Shown here in pieces: positions 36,730-45,548 of a stretch of DNA of 64,000 bases. The stretch is from Bacteroidetes bacterium HGW-Bacteroidetes-1 (GTDB lineage: Bacteria; Bacteroidota; Bacteroidia; Bacteroidales; F082): positions 23,719 through 87,718 of the forward strand of contig PHDU01000008.1 in NCBI GenBank assembly GCA_002842755.1, in the 5' to 3' direction. Numbering within the stretch: position 1 is the stretch's first letter; each line of letters begins with the position of its first letter. The notes beneath the pieces were generated by a model. It was not told where the DNA came from. It did not search any database and was given only the letters and a program-made list of their open reading frames with translations. Position numbers and translations under genes: made by a program.

Positions 36730-38330
36730 CGGATATTATTTAATTTATATAAAACAAATTGTGTATTGTTTTGAGTAATTGCTTTGTGGCAATCACTACA
36801 AGCGACCTGAGCATGTTTGCCGTCAAGGGGGAAACGTGTTTTATTGTGGTCGAATTCTTTTGCTTTCCAGTCGTTGAAGTCGTGACATTTTCTACAATCT
36901 GTCAACCCTCCTTCATCAAATTGTTGCTGATGGTTATCCATATGACAATTGGTACATCTTTCCGTCAATCCTGTAAATTGCTGCCGAACTACACCATTAT
37001 TATCTTCTTTAAAATGACATGCCCTGCATGAAGGTCCATCGTGTTTACCTTCAAGACGAAAATTAGTCAGCTGATGATCAAAAATAACTTCAGCCCAGGT
37101 ACTCTCATCGTGACAACTCAAACAATTGGCTTCAGGATAATATTTTTCCGAAATATAGGAGAAATGAATGTCTTCATGACAATCTTTACATAAGGTTCCA
37201 ATATTTCTAAAATTCCATTTTTCCGTTTTTTTATGACATTCAAAACATGGAGTGGCCTGATGTGCGCCCTTAAGCGGAAAAACGGCTTCGTGTTTCTCAA
37301 AAGTAAAGCTTGAACCTAAAAAACCGTTTAGATTGTGGCAATCGCTACAATCTGTGACAATACCAGGTTTAACAAACTGACCTTTATGATAATCCTCATG
37401 GCAATCTGTACATCTTTGGTGCCTCAGTGGCTCAGTATAATTATTTTTATGGCAGTCTTTACACGAAACCGAAACATGTCTTCCCTGAAGCAAATATCCT
37501 GTTTTACTATGATCGAAGTTACTAATGCCCTTAATCGTTTTAAATGATTCCTCTGAATGGCAGCTTCGACAATCGGGTCCAAATTTATTCTGATGCACAT
37601 CGGTATGACAACTGCTGCAGTTGGAAAATTTCAGGTTATTGAAAACCTGAAAATCTTTACCATTCCTGACTTCCATTTTATGGCACTCCATACAATCCAC
37701 TTGTTTGTGCTTACCAAGCAATTTGAATTCAGCACGATCGTGATTAAATTTATTGGCGGGTTTAAACTCGTTATTGTCATGGCAATCCAGGCAATTATTA
37801 GAAAGTGACTTCTGGTGATAATCTTCATGACACGATAAGCAATCTGTTTTTAGACCAAGAAATGTATATTTTTTTTCAAGAATCAGCTTGTCGGTTATGA
37901 ATTTTTTTTGATGACAATCCTGACACTCCAGTTCATTATGTGCACCTTCAAGTTTATATCCTGTTAAAAGATGATCGAATGTTTGCTGGTCAAACCGCAC
38001 AATTTGAAATTTTCTTCCATGATGGTCATTATGGCATGAAACACATGATTTTCCTATTACTTCGGAAGAAACATGGTAGCCTTTTTTGAGATCTATTCGA
38101 GACTTTAACTCTTTGTGACAATCGAGACACTTTTCATCAGAAACTTTATCGCCCAATGTATGACAAAGTGTACAATTAGATATTCCTTCAAGATGCGCGT
38201 GAGGTTCGGCAAGGTCACCGGGTGATATCTGTCCTGTTGTTTGACTGGAAAATATCGCCATCAAAAAAGTCAAAAACAAAGCTAATAGGCTTGTCTTTTT
38301 ATGATTACATTTTTTTTGTAAAGCCAACAT
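36711..38330 (-). CDS. multiheme cytochrome c, 20 CxxCH motifs
   Basis: A 539-residue exported cytochrome. A Lys-rich N-terminus and hydrophobic core (SLLALFLTFLMAIFSS) form a signal peptide or membrane anchor. I count 20 CxxCH motifs; the last, CESCH, is the extreme C-terminus. Six L-x-G-x-H boxes recur before CxxCH motifs (for example YKLEGAH, FPLDGKH), the same architecture as in the larger cytochrome, so the two probably share an ancestor. Its TAA-ATG junction with the flavoprotein gene and its 19-base overlap with the larger cytochrome gene imply fixed stoichiometry. It is expected to receive electrons at the periplasmic face. Confidence 0.93.
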   Translation of the reverse strand: MLALQKKCNHKKTSLLALFLTFLMAIFSSQTTGQISPGDLAEPHAHLEGISNCTLCHTLGDKVSDEKCLDCHKELKSRIDLKKGYHVSSEVIGKSCVSCHNDHHGRKFQIVRFDQQTFDHLLTGYKLEGAHNELECQDCHQKKFITDKLILEKKYTFLGLKTDCLSCHEDYHQKSLSNNCLDCHDNNEFKPANKFNHDRAEFKLLGKHKQVDCMECHKMEVRNGKDFQVFNNLKFSNCSSCHTDVHQNKFGPDCRSCHSEESFKTIKGISNFDHSKTGYLLQGRHVSVSCKDCHKNNYTEPLRHQRCTDCHEDYHKGQFVKPGIVTDCSDCHNLNGFLGSSFTFEKHEAVFPLKGAHQATPCFECHKKTEKWNFRNIGTLCKDCHEDIHFSYISEKYYPEANCLSCHDESTWAEVIFDHQLTNFRLEGKHDGPSCRACHFKEDNNGVVRQQFTGLTERCTNCHMDNHQQQFDEGGLTDCRKCHDFNDWKAKEFDHNKTRFPLDGKHAQVACSDCHKAITQNNTQFVLYKLNNIRCESCH

Positions 38331-39668
38331 TTAGTTGTGTTTTAAGATTGCCTCACCAAATTTTTTAGTAATTGTTATACCTGCTTTCTGCAAAAACTGT
38401 GTAGGCAGTTCACCACCTGCAAAGATATAAACAAGGTCATTTTTCAATTGGATAACTTCCAAAGAAAGTGCATCCTCAAGGGTTACAAATTCCTTTTCAA
38501 TGAGCTTAACATTTGTATTAAATCTAACATCAACCAATCCGTTTTTTATTGCATCCTGAATCTTCTCTCTGTTTTTTGGTTTAAGGCGGCTAAAATTTTC
38601 ACTTCGATAACTAATAGTTACTTTGTTTTGATCCGCTAGTAAAAGTGCAGATTCAATGGCCGAATCACCCCCACCTACGACCAAAATATGTTTTTTTATG
38701 ATATCTTCCGGCTCTAACAAACGATAAGCAACTTTTTCATTTTGCTCACCTGGAACATTTAGTTTCCGTGGAGTTCCTCTTCTTCCAATTGCCAATAAAA
38801 CTGCTGTCGCCTGAAATTGATCTCCATTTAATGTACTCACCAAATAATGTTGTTTTTCGTTTACAATAGATTCTACTTTGCTGTTTTCATGTATGGCAAT
38901 CTCGTTTTTACTCAAGGCACGATTCCATAAATCGAGAAGTTCGGTTTTGGATGTTTCTTCCAGCTTGACTTTTCCGAAAAGCGGCAAATCCATGGCTGAA
39001 GTCATCACAATTTTTGATCGTGGAAACGTAAAAACAGTTCCGCCAAGCGTGTCCTGCTCAAGGGTTATAAAACGCAGATTATGCTTTCGAGCAGTGAGAG
39101 AAGCTGAAATTCCTGCCGGGCCTGCCCCAACTATGATCAAGTCATATGGCGTGTTTGTATCTTTTTTTATTGCATCAGCAATGTTTTCAACAGCTTGCCT
39201 TCCCTGTTCTACAGCATTTTTTATCAAGCCCATTCCCCCAAGTTCTCCGGCAATATAAATCCTCTGAACATTGGTTTCAAAATTCTGGCTCACATGTGGC
39301 AATTCCACACCTCTTTTTTCGGTGCCAATGCACAAAGTTATTGCTTCTGTCGGACAAGCATGAAAACAAGCTCCATGCCCAATACAATGAGACGCATTGA
39401 TGGTTGTTGCCTTTCCATTTCTTATTCCAAGAATATCCTTTTCCGGACAAGCAAGAATACAAGCTCCAGTTTTAATACAGCTATTTACGTCCACAACTGG
39501 ATGTAATGAAACTGGCTCATACAATCCATCCATTTTTGCCTGCTTTATTTTCTCTTCTACAATTTTATTTTCACGCCTTTGTTTTCTCAAATAGATGTAA
39601 ACAACCGCAAAGCAAAAAAACAATACAATTGAATAAGTAATTATTTTTTCTAACAACAGTTCGTCCAT
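38331..39668 (-). CDS. membrane-anchored ferredoxin-flavoprotein oxidoreductase
   Basis: A 445-residue redox protein. An N-terminal membrane segment (about 11-30) is followed by a ferredoxin-like domain. Its two cluster motifs lack the second cysteine: C64-x2-T67-x2-C70-x3-C74 and C95-x2-H98-x2-C101-x3-C105. An FAD GAGPAG motif (181-186) and an NAD(P) motif GGGDSAIES (332-340) follow. There is no CxxC redox disulfide, so it is not a thioredoxin reductase. The GELGGMGLIKNAVEQG stretch, normally found at the C-terminal end of such flavoproteins, lies before the FAD motif. It probably oxidises NAD(P)H or ferredoxin in the cytoplasm and feeds the neighbouring membrane cytochrome. The ATG is adjacent to the preceding stop codon; a TTG 24 bases upstream is unlikely. 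Confidence 0.82.
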   Translation of the reverse strand: MDELLLEKIITYSIVLFFCFAVVYIYLRKQRRENKIVEEKIKQAKMDGLYEPVSLHPVVDVNSCIKTGACILACPEKDILGIRNGKATTINASHCIGHGACFHACPTEAITLCIGTEKRGVELPHVSQNFETNVQRIYIAGELGGMGLIKNAVEQGRQAVENIADAIKKDTNTPYDLIIVGAGPAGISASLTARKHNLRFITLEQDTLGGTVFTFPRSKIVMTSAMDLPLFGKVKLEETSKTELLDLWNRALSKNEIAIHENSKVESIVNEKQHYLVSTLNGDQFQATAVLLAIGRRGTPRKLNVPGEQNEKVAYRLLEPEDIIKKHILVVGGGDSAIESALLLADQNKVTISYRSENFSRLKPKNREKIQDAIKNGLVDVRFNTNVKLIEKEFVTLEDALSLEVIQLKNDLVYIFAGGELPTQFLQKAGITITKKFGEAILKHN

Positions 39669-39669
39669 A

Positions 39670-40530
39670 TCAAAATATCCATTTAAATCCAAAAATCACT
39701 GTAACACCAACATGAATCACCATAATCACAAGCATCACAAGCGCAAAAGGTAAATGCGCAACATGCCAGTACTTAAATAAATTTTGCATGGTTTGCAATC
39801 GTTCAATACGGTGATTGAGGGCAAGCTCGCCTTTTACAAGTCGAACTATAGTACGTCGTTGCGGTTTAGGCAGATGGTGTTGTTTTAAAATCTCGTGTAC
39901 TTTTCTAAGCGCTTTTTGATCCTCAAAGTATGAAATGAAAAACCCGCTTTTTTTGCCGGAATCAGTATTCAGTCTGGTCAATTCAACAATACGATTATAG
40001 CTTTCAGTATCAAGGGTTAATGTTTCCGGCAAAGAATCACCAACAACAGCTTTCATCTCCCTTACCTCATTCAGACTCAACTCCCTTCCTTCAATTGTTC
40101 TGGGAATTTGAATGTAAATAAACCTTCCGATGATGCCACTCAAAAAAACCGCCACCATGCTCCAAAAGCTAATAGCTACAACACCACCAAATTTAAATGA
40201 AGTGTGAAATAGAACCATGATCGGTCCAAGCGTGCATAAAAAAATATGAAACTCAAGCCAGTGTTTTAGTAAACCTATTTTCCTTAATGAACGGTATCTT
40301 TTACGGGCCATATAGCCAAATACACCTATTACTATAATAAGTGTTCCTATAATTCCAAGACCATGACCTATCAATCCGCTTGGTTTAAGGTTCAGATGAT
40401 CTTCATGAAAGTATCTGTCTTCAATGCCGGTTTTATAATAACCATACCCCTCATTGGTCAAGTAAACCAATGAAAAAAAAACAATCACGACCATGACTGC
40501 AAGATAAATCCGATGGGTTGTTTTTGACAT
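39670..40530 (-). CDS. membrane b-type cytochrome-like protein, first gene of the cytochrome operon
   Basis: A 286-residue inner-membrane protein with five likely membrane segments (about 8-27, 54-74, 91-110, 115-140 and 256-283). Histidines H56, H90, H95, H109, H256, H259 and H273 lie in or next to membrane helices, which suggests two b-type hemes by analogy with ferric-reductase-like or b561 proteins. A 110-residue charged loop (about 141-250) faces one side. No strong family match is recalled. Together with the flavoprotein it is the plausible membrane-crossing step for electrons between the cytoplasm and the multiheme proteins. Confidence 0.68.
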   Translation of the reverse strand: MSKTTHRIYLAVMVVIVFFSLVYLTNEGYGYYKTGIEDRYFHEDHLNLKPSGLIGHGLGIIGTLIIVIGVFGYMARKRYRSLRKIGLLKHWLEFHIFLCTLGPIMVLFHTSFKFGGVVAISFWSMVAVFLSGIIGRFIYIQIPRTIEGRELSLNEVREMKAVVGDSLPETLTLDTESYNRIVELTRLNTDSGKKSGFFISYFEDQKALRKVHEILKQHHLPKPQRRTIVRLVKGELALNHRIERLQTMQNLFKYWHVAHLPFALVMLVIMVIHVGVTVIFGFKWIF

Positions 40531-40712
40531 TTTTGTTTAAAACTAAAACTGAAATTTGGTCGAATTTAGTGCAATGTATGAAAATTATAATTTAATTATC
40601 AAATGCCAAAAGACGATACAGCGTCTAACCATTTTAGCATTCACATGGTAATCCAGTTAAATTAAATTCAAAATAATTGATTGATAGCTCCTTACAATTT
40701 TGAAATAAAACA

Positions 40713-40779
40713 AATCGTTCTTTTTGAAACCAAAATACCTAAAAAAAACAGTTGGCTACCTTCTTAATTAAGAACGATT
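40713..40779. repeat. 10-bp inverted repeat in the divergent promoter spacer
   Basis: AATCGTTCTT (40713-40722) is repeated as its exact complement AAGAACGATT (40770-40779). The right arm overlaps the palindrome TTCTTAATTAAGAA (40761-40774). It sits between two oppositely oriented operons, so it could be an operator, and it is not a terminator (no adjacent T run). Confidence 0.5.
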
Positions 40780-40903
40780 CTAAATTATTTTACAACGGTT
40801 TGAATTGATCTTCATCAATTTGGCGCAGTTAGTTATCCTTATATCAAACAATTTATTTAATAAAATAAAAAGCACAAATGCCTTTCCTGAAAATATAATC
40901 GTT

Positions 40904-40911
40904 TACCTTTG
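40904..40911 (+). promoter_or_regulatory. -7 promoter element of the TonB-receptor operon
   Basis: TACCTTTG is a full match to TAnnTTTG, 30 bases before the chosen ATG of the first gene. An in-frame TTG inside the element is therefore not used as a start. Confidence 0.7.
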
Positions 40912-40941
40912 AGGTCATTACCAGCGCGGGTTAAATTAAAG

Positions 40942-41631
40942 ATGAAAAGCATTAAACACTTGTTATTGATTATTCTTATTTTCTGTTTTTCAGGAAATAT
41001 TTTCCCTCAAAAAGCTTCTCCAGAGTTGGATAAAGTATATGGACCTGACCCACTTCTATTCAATGGAAAAAAGTACGACTTTTTTCTTCCACCCGGTACC
41101 GGCGGACATCAGTTTCTTGTTTCAACCAACGCAATCAATGGCGGAGTTTCTATCAAAGGGATAAGGTTTGAGCATATCAAACTAAACTATGATATTTATA
41201 ATCAGGAGCTTTTGCTAAGTTATACAGACAAGGAAGGATCAAGCAGTCTTATCCAGATTTCCAAAGCATGGCTGGAGAGTTTTAGTCTCGGAGAAATGGT
41301 TTTTGAAAACCATGATATTAAAAATGGGCCTCGTTTTTATCAGGTACTTGGAAGCGGGCCATTAAAAGTTTTCTATTTCTGGAGAAAGAATTTTGAGCTT
41401 GATAACGGATTCGGTAGCGAAAATTTCAGTTTTGGTTCAGCTAAAAAAATTTCATATGTTTTTATCAACGGAACATTAACGCCTTATAGGAACAAACGCG
41501 GATTTTTTGGCATTTTCGAACCAGATAAAAAATCTGCAATAAAAGCTTATATGCGCAATGCGCGACTGAAATTGAAGAACGCTGACGATAAATCTATTAC
41601 AAACCTGATAAATTACATTAGCAATCTATAG
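40942..41631 (+). CDS. exported hypothetical protein, first gene of a TonB-receptor operon
   Basis: A 229-residue protein of unknown function. A signal peptide (KSIKHLLLIILIFCFSGNIFPQ) is followed by a beta-rich domain with many aromatic residues (GPRFYQVLGSGPLKVFYFWRK). It lies 3 bases before the TonB-dependent receptor gene, so the two are coupled. Similar small exported proteins accompany STN-type receptors in Bacteroidota, but I cannot name a family. The ATG is preferred over an in-frame TTG that overlaps the promoter. Confidence 0.65.
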   Translation: MKSIKHLLLIILIFCFSGNIFPQKASPELDKVYGPDPLLFNGKKYDFFLPPGTGGHQFLVSTNAINGGVSIKGIRFEHIKLNYDIYNQELLLSYTDKEGSSSLIQISKAWLESFSLGEMVFENHDIKNGPRFYQVLGSGPLKVFYFWRKNFELDNGFGSENFSFGSAKKISYVFINGTLTPYRNKRGFFGIFEPDKKSAIKAYMRNARLKLKNADDKSITNLINYISNL

Positions 41632-41634
41632 TCA

Positions 41635-44406
41635 ATGAAAAAGCTGCTAATATTTCTGATCTTAATAATCTACGCTTTTCCAGCTAAAGCAATTGGGCCG
41701 GATACTTTAATCTCCTGTCATTTTGATGGTATAGATTTCATAGAATTCTCCAACGAAATTTACAAGATATCTCAGGTTAAAATTTATTTTGAAGAATCCT
41801 GGGTTCAAGGTTTAGAAGTTACAATTCAATCAGATCAAATTACTGTTAAAGATGCCGTGGAATTGGCCCTTTATTGCAGCGGCCTTGAGGTTTCCGTTTG
41901 GAACAAACAGCTCTTGATTCTTCCCGGAGAGAAACTTCCTGAATCACTTCCTGAATATCTAATCCATATTAAGACCGACACAATAGAAAATATTGACAAT
42001 GCCCTTACTCAGAGCGAACAGCGTTATCTTACGGGACGAAAAGCTGATGTGACTCAAACAATCCGTATCGGCAGAAAAGGACTTGCCGGAAGTAACTCAA
42101 AAGTTACCATACGCGGCCGGGTTCTGGAGCAGCAGACCGGGGAACCCGTGATTGGCGCAACAATGTACCTTGAAGAGCTAAAAAGTGGTGTTGCTACAGA
42201 TCAAAATGGATTTCTGTCTATCGTTATAAAACCCGGAAACTATACCGCCTCATTCGCATATATGGGCCTTGAAACGAAAAAGTATCTACTCGAGGTACTT
42301 TCAAACGGAGAATTCAGAATTGAAATGAACAAATCCGTTATTCAGATGGATGAAGTAGTTATTTATGGAGACCGGCAAATGAACATTCGTTTCAAAGATC
42401 CTGGACTTGAAAAAATATCTGCCAAAACCATCAAAGAAATTCCAATGATGATGGGCGAACGGGATATCTTGAAAGTGTCAGAAATGCTTCCTGGAATTGT
42501 AACAGTAGGTGAAGGCTCTTCAGGATTAAATGTCCGTGGAGGAAATTTTGATCAGAATGCGTTCTATCTGAACAAGATACCAATCTATAACACCTCCCAT
42601 CTTTTCGGGTTTTTTCCCGCATTTAATGCTGACATCATCAAAGATTTTTCTATCTACAAAGGTCATATTCCTTCACAATATGGAGGGCGATTAAGCTCGG
42701 TTTTCAATATTATTTCCCGTCAGGGAAATCGAAAACGCTTCACTGCAAGAGGGGGAATTAGCCCAATGGCAGCTAACCTTTCCATTGAAGGTCCTATTAA
42801 AAAAGACAAAAGTTCTTTTCTCTTAAGTGGTCGATACCTTTATTCTGACTGGATATTAAGAGAAATAAAAGATCCGGTTATCAACTCAAGCAGGGCGGGA
42901 TTCAGAGATGCTTCTTTGTCATGGAACTATGATTTCAAAAAGAGTCAACTATCCGTTTTTGCTTATCACAGCAAAGATCATTTTAAACTGTCAGATCTTA
43001 GTTCTTATGATTATGCCAACAATGGCGCATCCGTAAACTTCAGTCATAATTTCAGTACTTCTCTGCGCGGAGAGTTTACGTTAACAGGCATGCAATATGC
43101 TTTTAGTACCATCGATCAGCAAGAGCCTACGACGGCCTATGAACACGCTTATGATATTAATGATTTCCGTTTAAACGCCAATTTTATTCACGAACTCAAC
43201 GCAAAAAACACGCTGGAGTATGGTGCAGGAATTAATCTTTTTGTTCTGAATCGTGGTACAGTAAGTCCATTCGGAGAAAGATCAATGCGATTACCAGTAT
43301 TACTGGGTGAAGAAAAAGGTTTAGAAAACGCCTTATATATTTCTGACGCCTACGATGTCCTGCCTTGGTTAAATATTACTGCCGGTCTTCGTTTTACAGT
43401 TTTCAATCCACTGGGACCGAGAACCGTTTTCACCTATCTTGATGGCGCTCCAAAAGACCCTCGATACATAAGCGATACGCTTCATTTTGGAAATGGAGAA
43501 GCGATGAAATGGTATTTTGAGCCTGACATTCGTGCTGCGGTGAACATAAGAACGGATGAGAATGGTACTGTTAAACTCGCCTTCAATCAAATGCATCAAA
43601 ATCTGTTTGTACTCAACAACACAATTGCACTTGCCCCAAATTCACAATGGAAACTTGCTGATTATCATCTAAAGCCCGCAAAAAGTAACCAGTTTTCTGC
43701 AGGAGTCTTCCGTACATTTCCAAAAAGTGGATGGGAAACTTCTATTGAACTCTATTACAAAAAAACTTCTGATTATCCTGAATTTGTGGATGGAGCAGAT
43801 TTTCTCAGTAATCCACTTCTGGAAACCTCCATTCTGCCAGGAAAACAAGATGCTTATGGTATTGAGTTTCTTCTTCGGCGAAGCGGAAAACGACTTGAAG
43901 GTTGGATCGCCTATACTTTTTCGAGATCAATCGTAAAAGTGAATGGAGAAAACTCCTGGGAACGCATCAACAATGGATATTCATATCCGGCAAATTTCGA
44001 TATACCTCATGCCGTTAATACCGTTGTAAATTATCATTTCAGTAGAAGATTTACTGTTTCAAGCGTTGTTTCGTATCAATCAGGAAAACCTGTAACTTAT
44101 CCTATTTCAATTTATTACATTAGTGGCATTCCTTATGTTGACTATTCTGATCGAAATGCATATCGAATTCCTGATTATTTCAGGCTTGACCTTTCATTGA
44201 CCATTGAGGGCAATCTAAGAAGAAATAAATTACTTCACAGCTCCTGGGTTTTCAGTTTATATAACGTCACCGGACGGGAAAATCCTTATTCTGTTTATTT
44301 TAAATCAGAATACGGCAAAATCAATAGTTATCAATATTCAGTCATTGGAGTTCCTGTTTTCACTGCAACATGGCTCTTTAAACTTGGAAATTATGCGGCT
44401 GATTAA
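41635..44406 (+). CDS. TonB-dependent receptor with STN and carboxypeptidase-regulatory-like domains
   Basis: A 923-residue outer-membrane receptor. It has a signal peptide (1-19), a secretin/TonB short N-terminal (STN) domain at about 27-100, a carboxypeptidase-regulatory-like beta-sandwich (about 155-240, with GRVLEQQTGEPVIGATMYL), a plug (about 255-370, with LNVRGGNFDQNAFYLNKIP) and a 22-strand-type barrel to the C-terminus. An STN domain normally talks to a FecR-type anti-sigma factor, yet no fecIR pair is adjacent. It is followed by a DUF4249 protein, a frequent partner of this receptor class. The substrate is unknown; an iron complex or peptide is possible. Confidence 0.88.
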   Translation: MKKLLIFLILIIYAFPAKAIGPDTLISCHFDGIDFIEFSNEIYKISQVKIYFEESWVQGLEVTIQSDQITVKDAVELALYCSGLEVSVWNKQLLILPGEKLPESLPEYLIHIKTDTIENIDNALTQSEQRYLTGRKADVTQTIRIGRKGLAGSNSKVTIRGRVLEQQTGEPVIGATMYLEELKSGVATDQNGFLSIVIKPGNYTASFAYMGLETKKYLLEVLSNGEFRIEMNKSVIQMDEVVIYGDRQMNIRFKDPGLEKISAKTIKEIPMMMGERDILKVSEMLPGIVTVGEGSSGLNVRGGNFDQNAFYLNKIPIYNTSHLFGFFPAFNADIIKDFSIYKGHIPSQYGGRLSSVFNIISRQGNRKRFTARGGISPMAANLSIEGPIKKDKSSFLLSGRYLYSDWILREIKDPVINSSRAGFRDASLSWNYDFKKSQLSVFAYHSKDHFKLSDLSSYDYANNGASVNFSHNFSTSLRGEFTLTGMQYAFSTIDQQEPTTAYEHAYDINDFRLNANFIHELNAKNTLEYGAGINLFVLNRGTVSPFGERSMRLPVLLGEEKGLENALYISDAYDVLPWLNITAGLRFTVFNPLGPRTVFTYLDGAPKDPRYISDTLHFGNGEAMKWYFEPDIRAAVNIRTDENGTVKLAFNQMHQNLFVLNNTIALAPNSQWKLADYHLKPAKSNQFSAGVFRTFPKSGWETSIELYYKKTSDYPEFVDGADFLSNPLLETSILPGKQDAYGIEFLLRRSGKRLEGWIAYTFSRSIVKVNGENSWERINNGYSYPANFDIPHAVNTVVNYHFSRRFTVSSVVSYQSGKPVTYPISIYYISGIPYVDYSDRNAYRIPDYFRLDLSLTIEGNLRRNKLLHSSWVFSLYNVTGRENPYSVYFKSEYGKINSYQYSVIGVPVFTATWLFKLGNYAAD

Positions 44407-45544
44407 CATTTTTACTATCCCATTTCTCGTAATACTTGCCATATCATGTGTCAAGCCATTTTCGCCAAACATCGAAAGTGACAAGGAAAACAAATATGTA
44501 GTTTCCGGCAAAATATCCAGCATAGGCGGTTGGCAGGAAGTGTCTGTATCAATGTCTTCTCCAATTGATGAACCTGAATTTATTCCGGTTTTTGGTTGTC
44601 AGATTCGGATTCTTGATAATAATGGAAATAGCTTTTTATTGGAAGAAGGTGATGCTGGAAATTACCGAATATGGATTGGAGAAGAAAACTTGTCTCCCGG
44701 AACTTCATTTAAGGTTGAAGTGTATACCCCAGATGGAATGGTAATAGAATCAACCTATGACACCTTGGTTCAGGGGCCAGCACTTGATTCAGTTTATTAT
44801 CATATAGAAGAAGTTGCCACAACTATACCAACAGTATTCATGCAAGGAATGCAGTTTTATGTAGATTTAAATGCAACAGGCTTTGATAGCAAATATTATA
44901 AATGGGAAATTATTGAAACATGGGAGTATCACGCAGCTCAGCCAGCTGAAAACTATTACGACGGGAGTTTTCACCAAATAATACCTCCTGATTATTCGAA
45001 TAAAATATGCTGGATGACTAGTCTGGTAAAAAATGTTTACACAATCTCAACAAACAATCTTTCACAAAACGCTTACCAACAATACCCTCTACATTTTGTT
45101 GATGGTCACACATCCAGACTTGGTATCTATTACAGCATTCTTGTTAAGCAACAAACGCTGGGTGAAGAAGCTTACAATTACTGGGAAAAGGTCCGTATAA
45201 ACAGCACTGAGCAAGGTGGACTTTATGAAAAACAACCAGTAGCTATTAAAGGAAACCTAAAAAACAAAACCAATCCGGAAAAAGAAGTGTTAGGCTTCTT
45301 TTATGTCGCTTCTGAATCTTCAAAACGATTGTTTTACAGCGATATATATGGGATAACGCTTACCTTTACGGATTTCTGTAATGAAGAATTTTTGGGAAGA
45401 AAAGGATGGCTTGAGTATAAACCCAGCGAATATCCAGTTTACTATTATATCAACCAGCAAAGACAACTAAAAATTCTCAATACTGAATGTGTTGATTGTC
45501 GCCTTATAGGTGGAACAACCACAAAACCTGTATTTTGGCCGTAA
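44393..45544 (+). CDS. DUF4249 family lipoprotein
   Basis: A 383-residue surface or periplasmic lipoprotein. The lipobox cysteine is C19 (ILAISCVKPFSPN), a typical start of DUF4249 proteins, followed by beta-sandwich segments with YVVSGKISSIGGWQEVSVSMS and the family-like FLLEEGDAGNYRIW. DUF4249 genes regularly follow TonB receptors, so this may be a substrate-binding or docking component; that role is inferred. The ATG overlaps the receptor gene by 14 bases. An earlier in-frame TTG would remove the lipobox from the N-terminus. Confidence 0.82.
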   Translation: MRLINIFTIPFLVILAISCVKPFSPNIESDKENKYVVSGKISSIGGWQEVSVSMSSPIDEPEFIPVFGCQIRILDNNGNSFLLEEGDAGNYRIWIGEENLSPGTSFKVEVYTPDGMVIESTYDTLVQGPALDSVYYHIEEVATTIPTVFMQGMQFYVDLNATGFDSKYYKWEIIETWEYHAAQPAENYYDGSFHQIIPPDYSNKICWMTSLVKNVYTISTNNLSQNAYQQYPLHFVDGHTSRLGIYYSILVKQQTLGEEAYNYWEKVRINSTEQGGLYEKQPVAIKGNLKNKTNPEKEVLGFFYVASESSKRLFYSDIYGITLTFTDFCNEEFLGRKGWLEYKPSEYPVYYYINQQRQLKILNTECVDCRLIGGTTTKPVFWP

Positions 45545-45548
45545 TATT

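Larger units (their letters stand above)
40531..40941. other. 411-base divergent spacer
   Basis: The spacer separates the cytochrome operon (minus) from the TonB-receptor operon (plus). It contains the plus-strand promoter at 40904-40911, a 10-bp inverted repeat with arms 47 bases apart (40713-40722 and 40770-40779) and a 14-bp perfect palindrome (40761-40774). No clear TAnnTTTG element was found for the cytochrome operon. No gene is seen. Confidence 0.6.
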
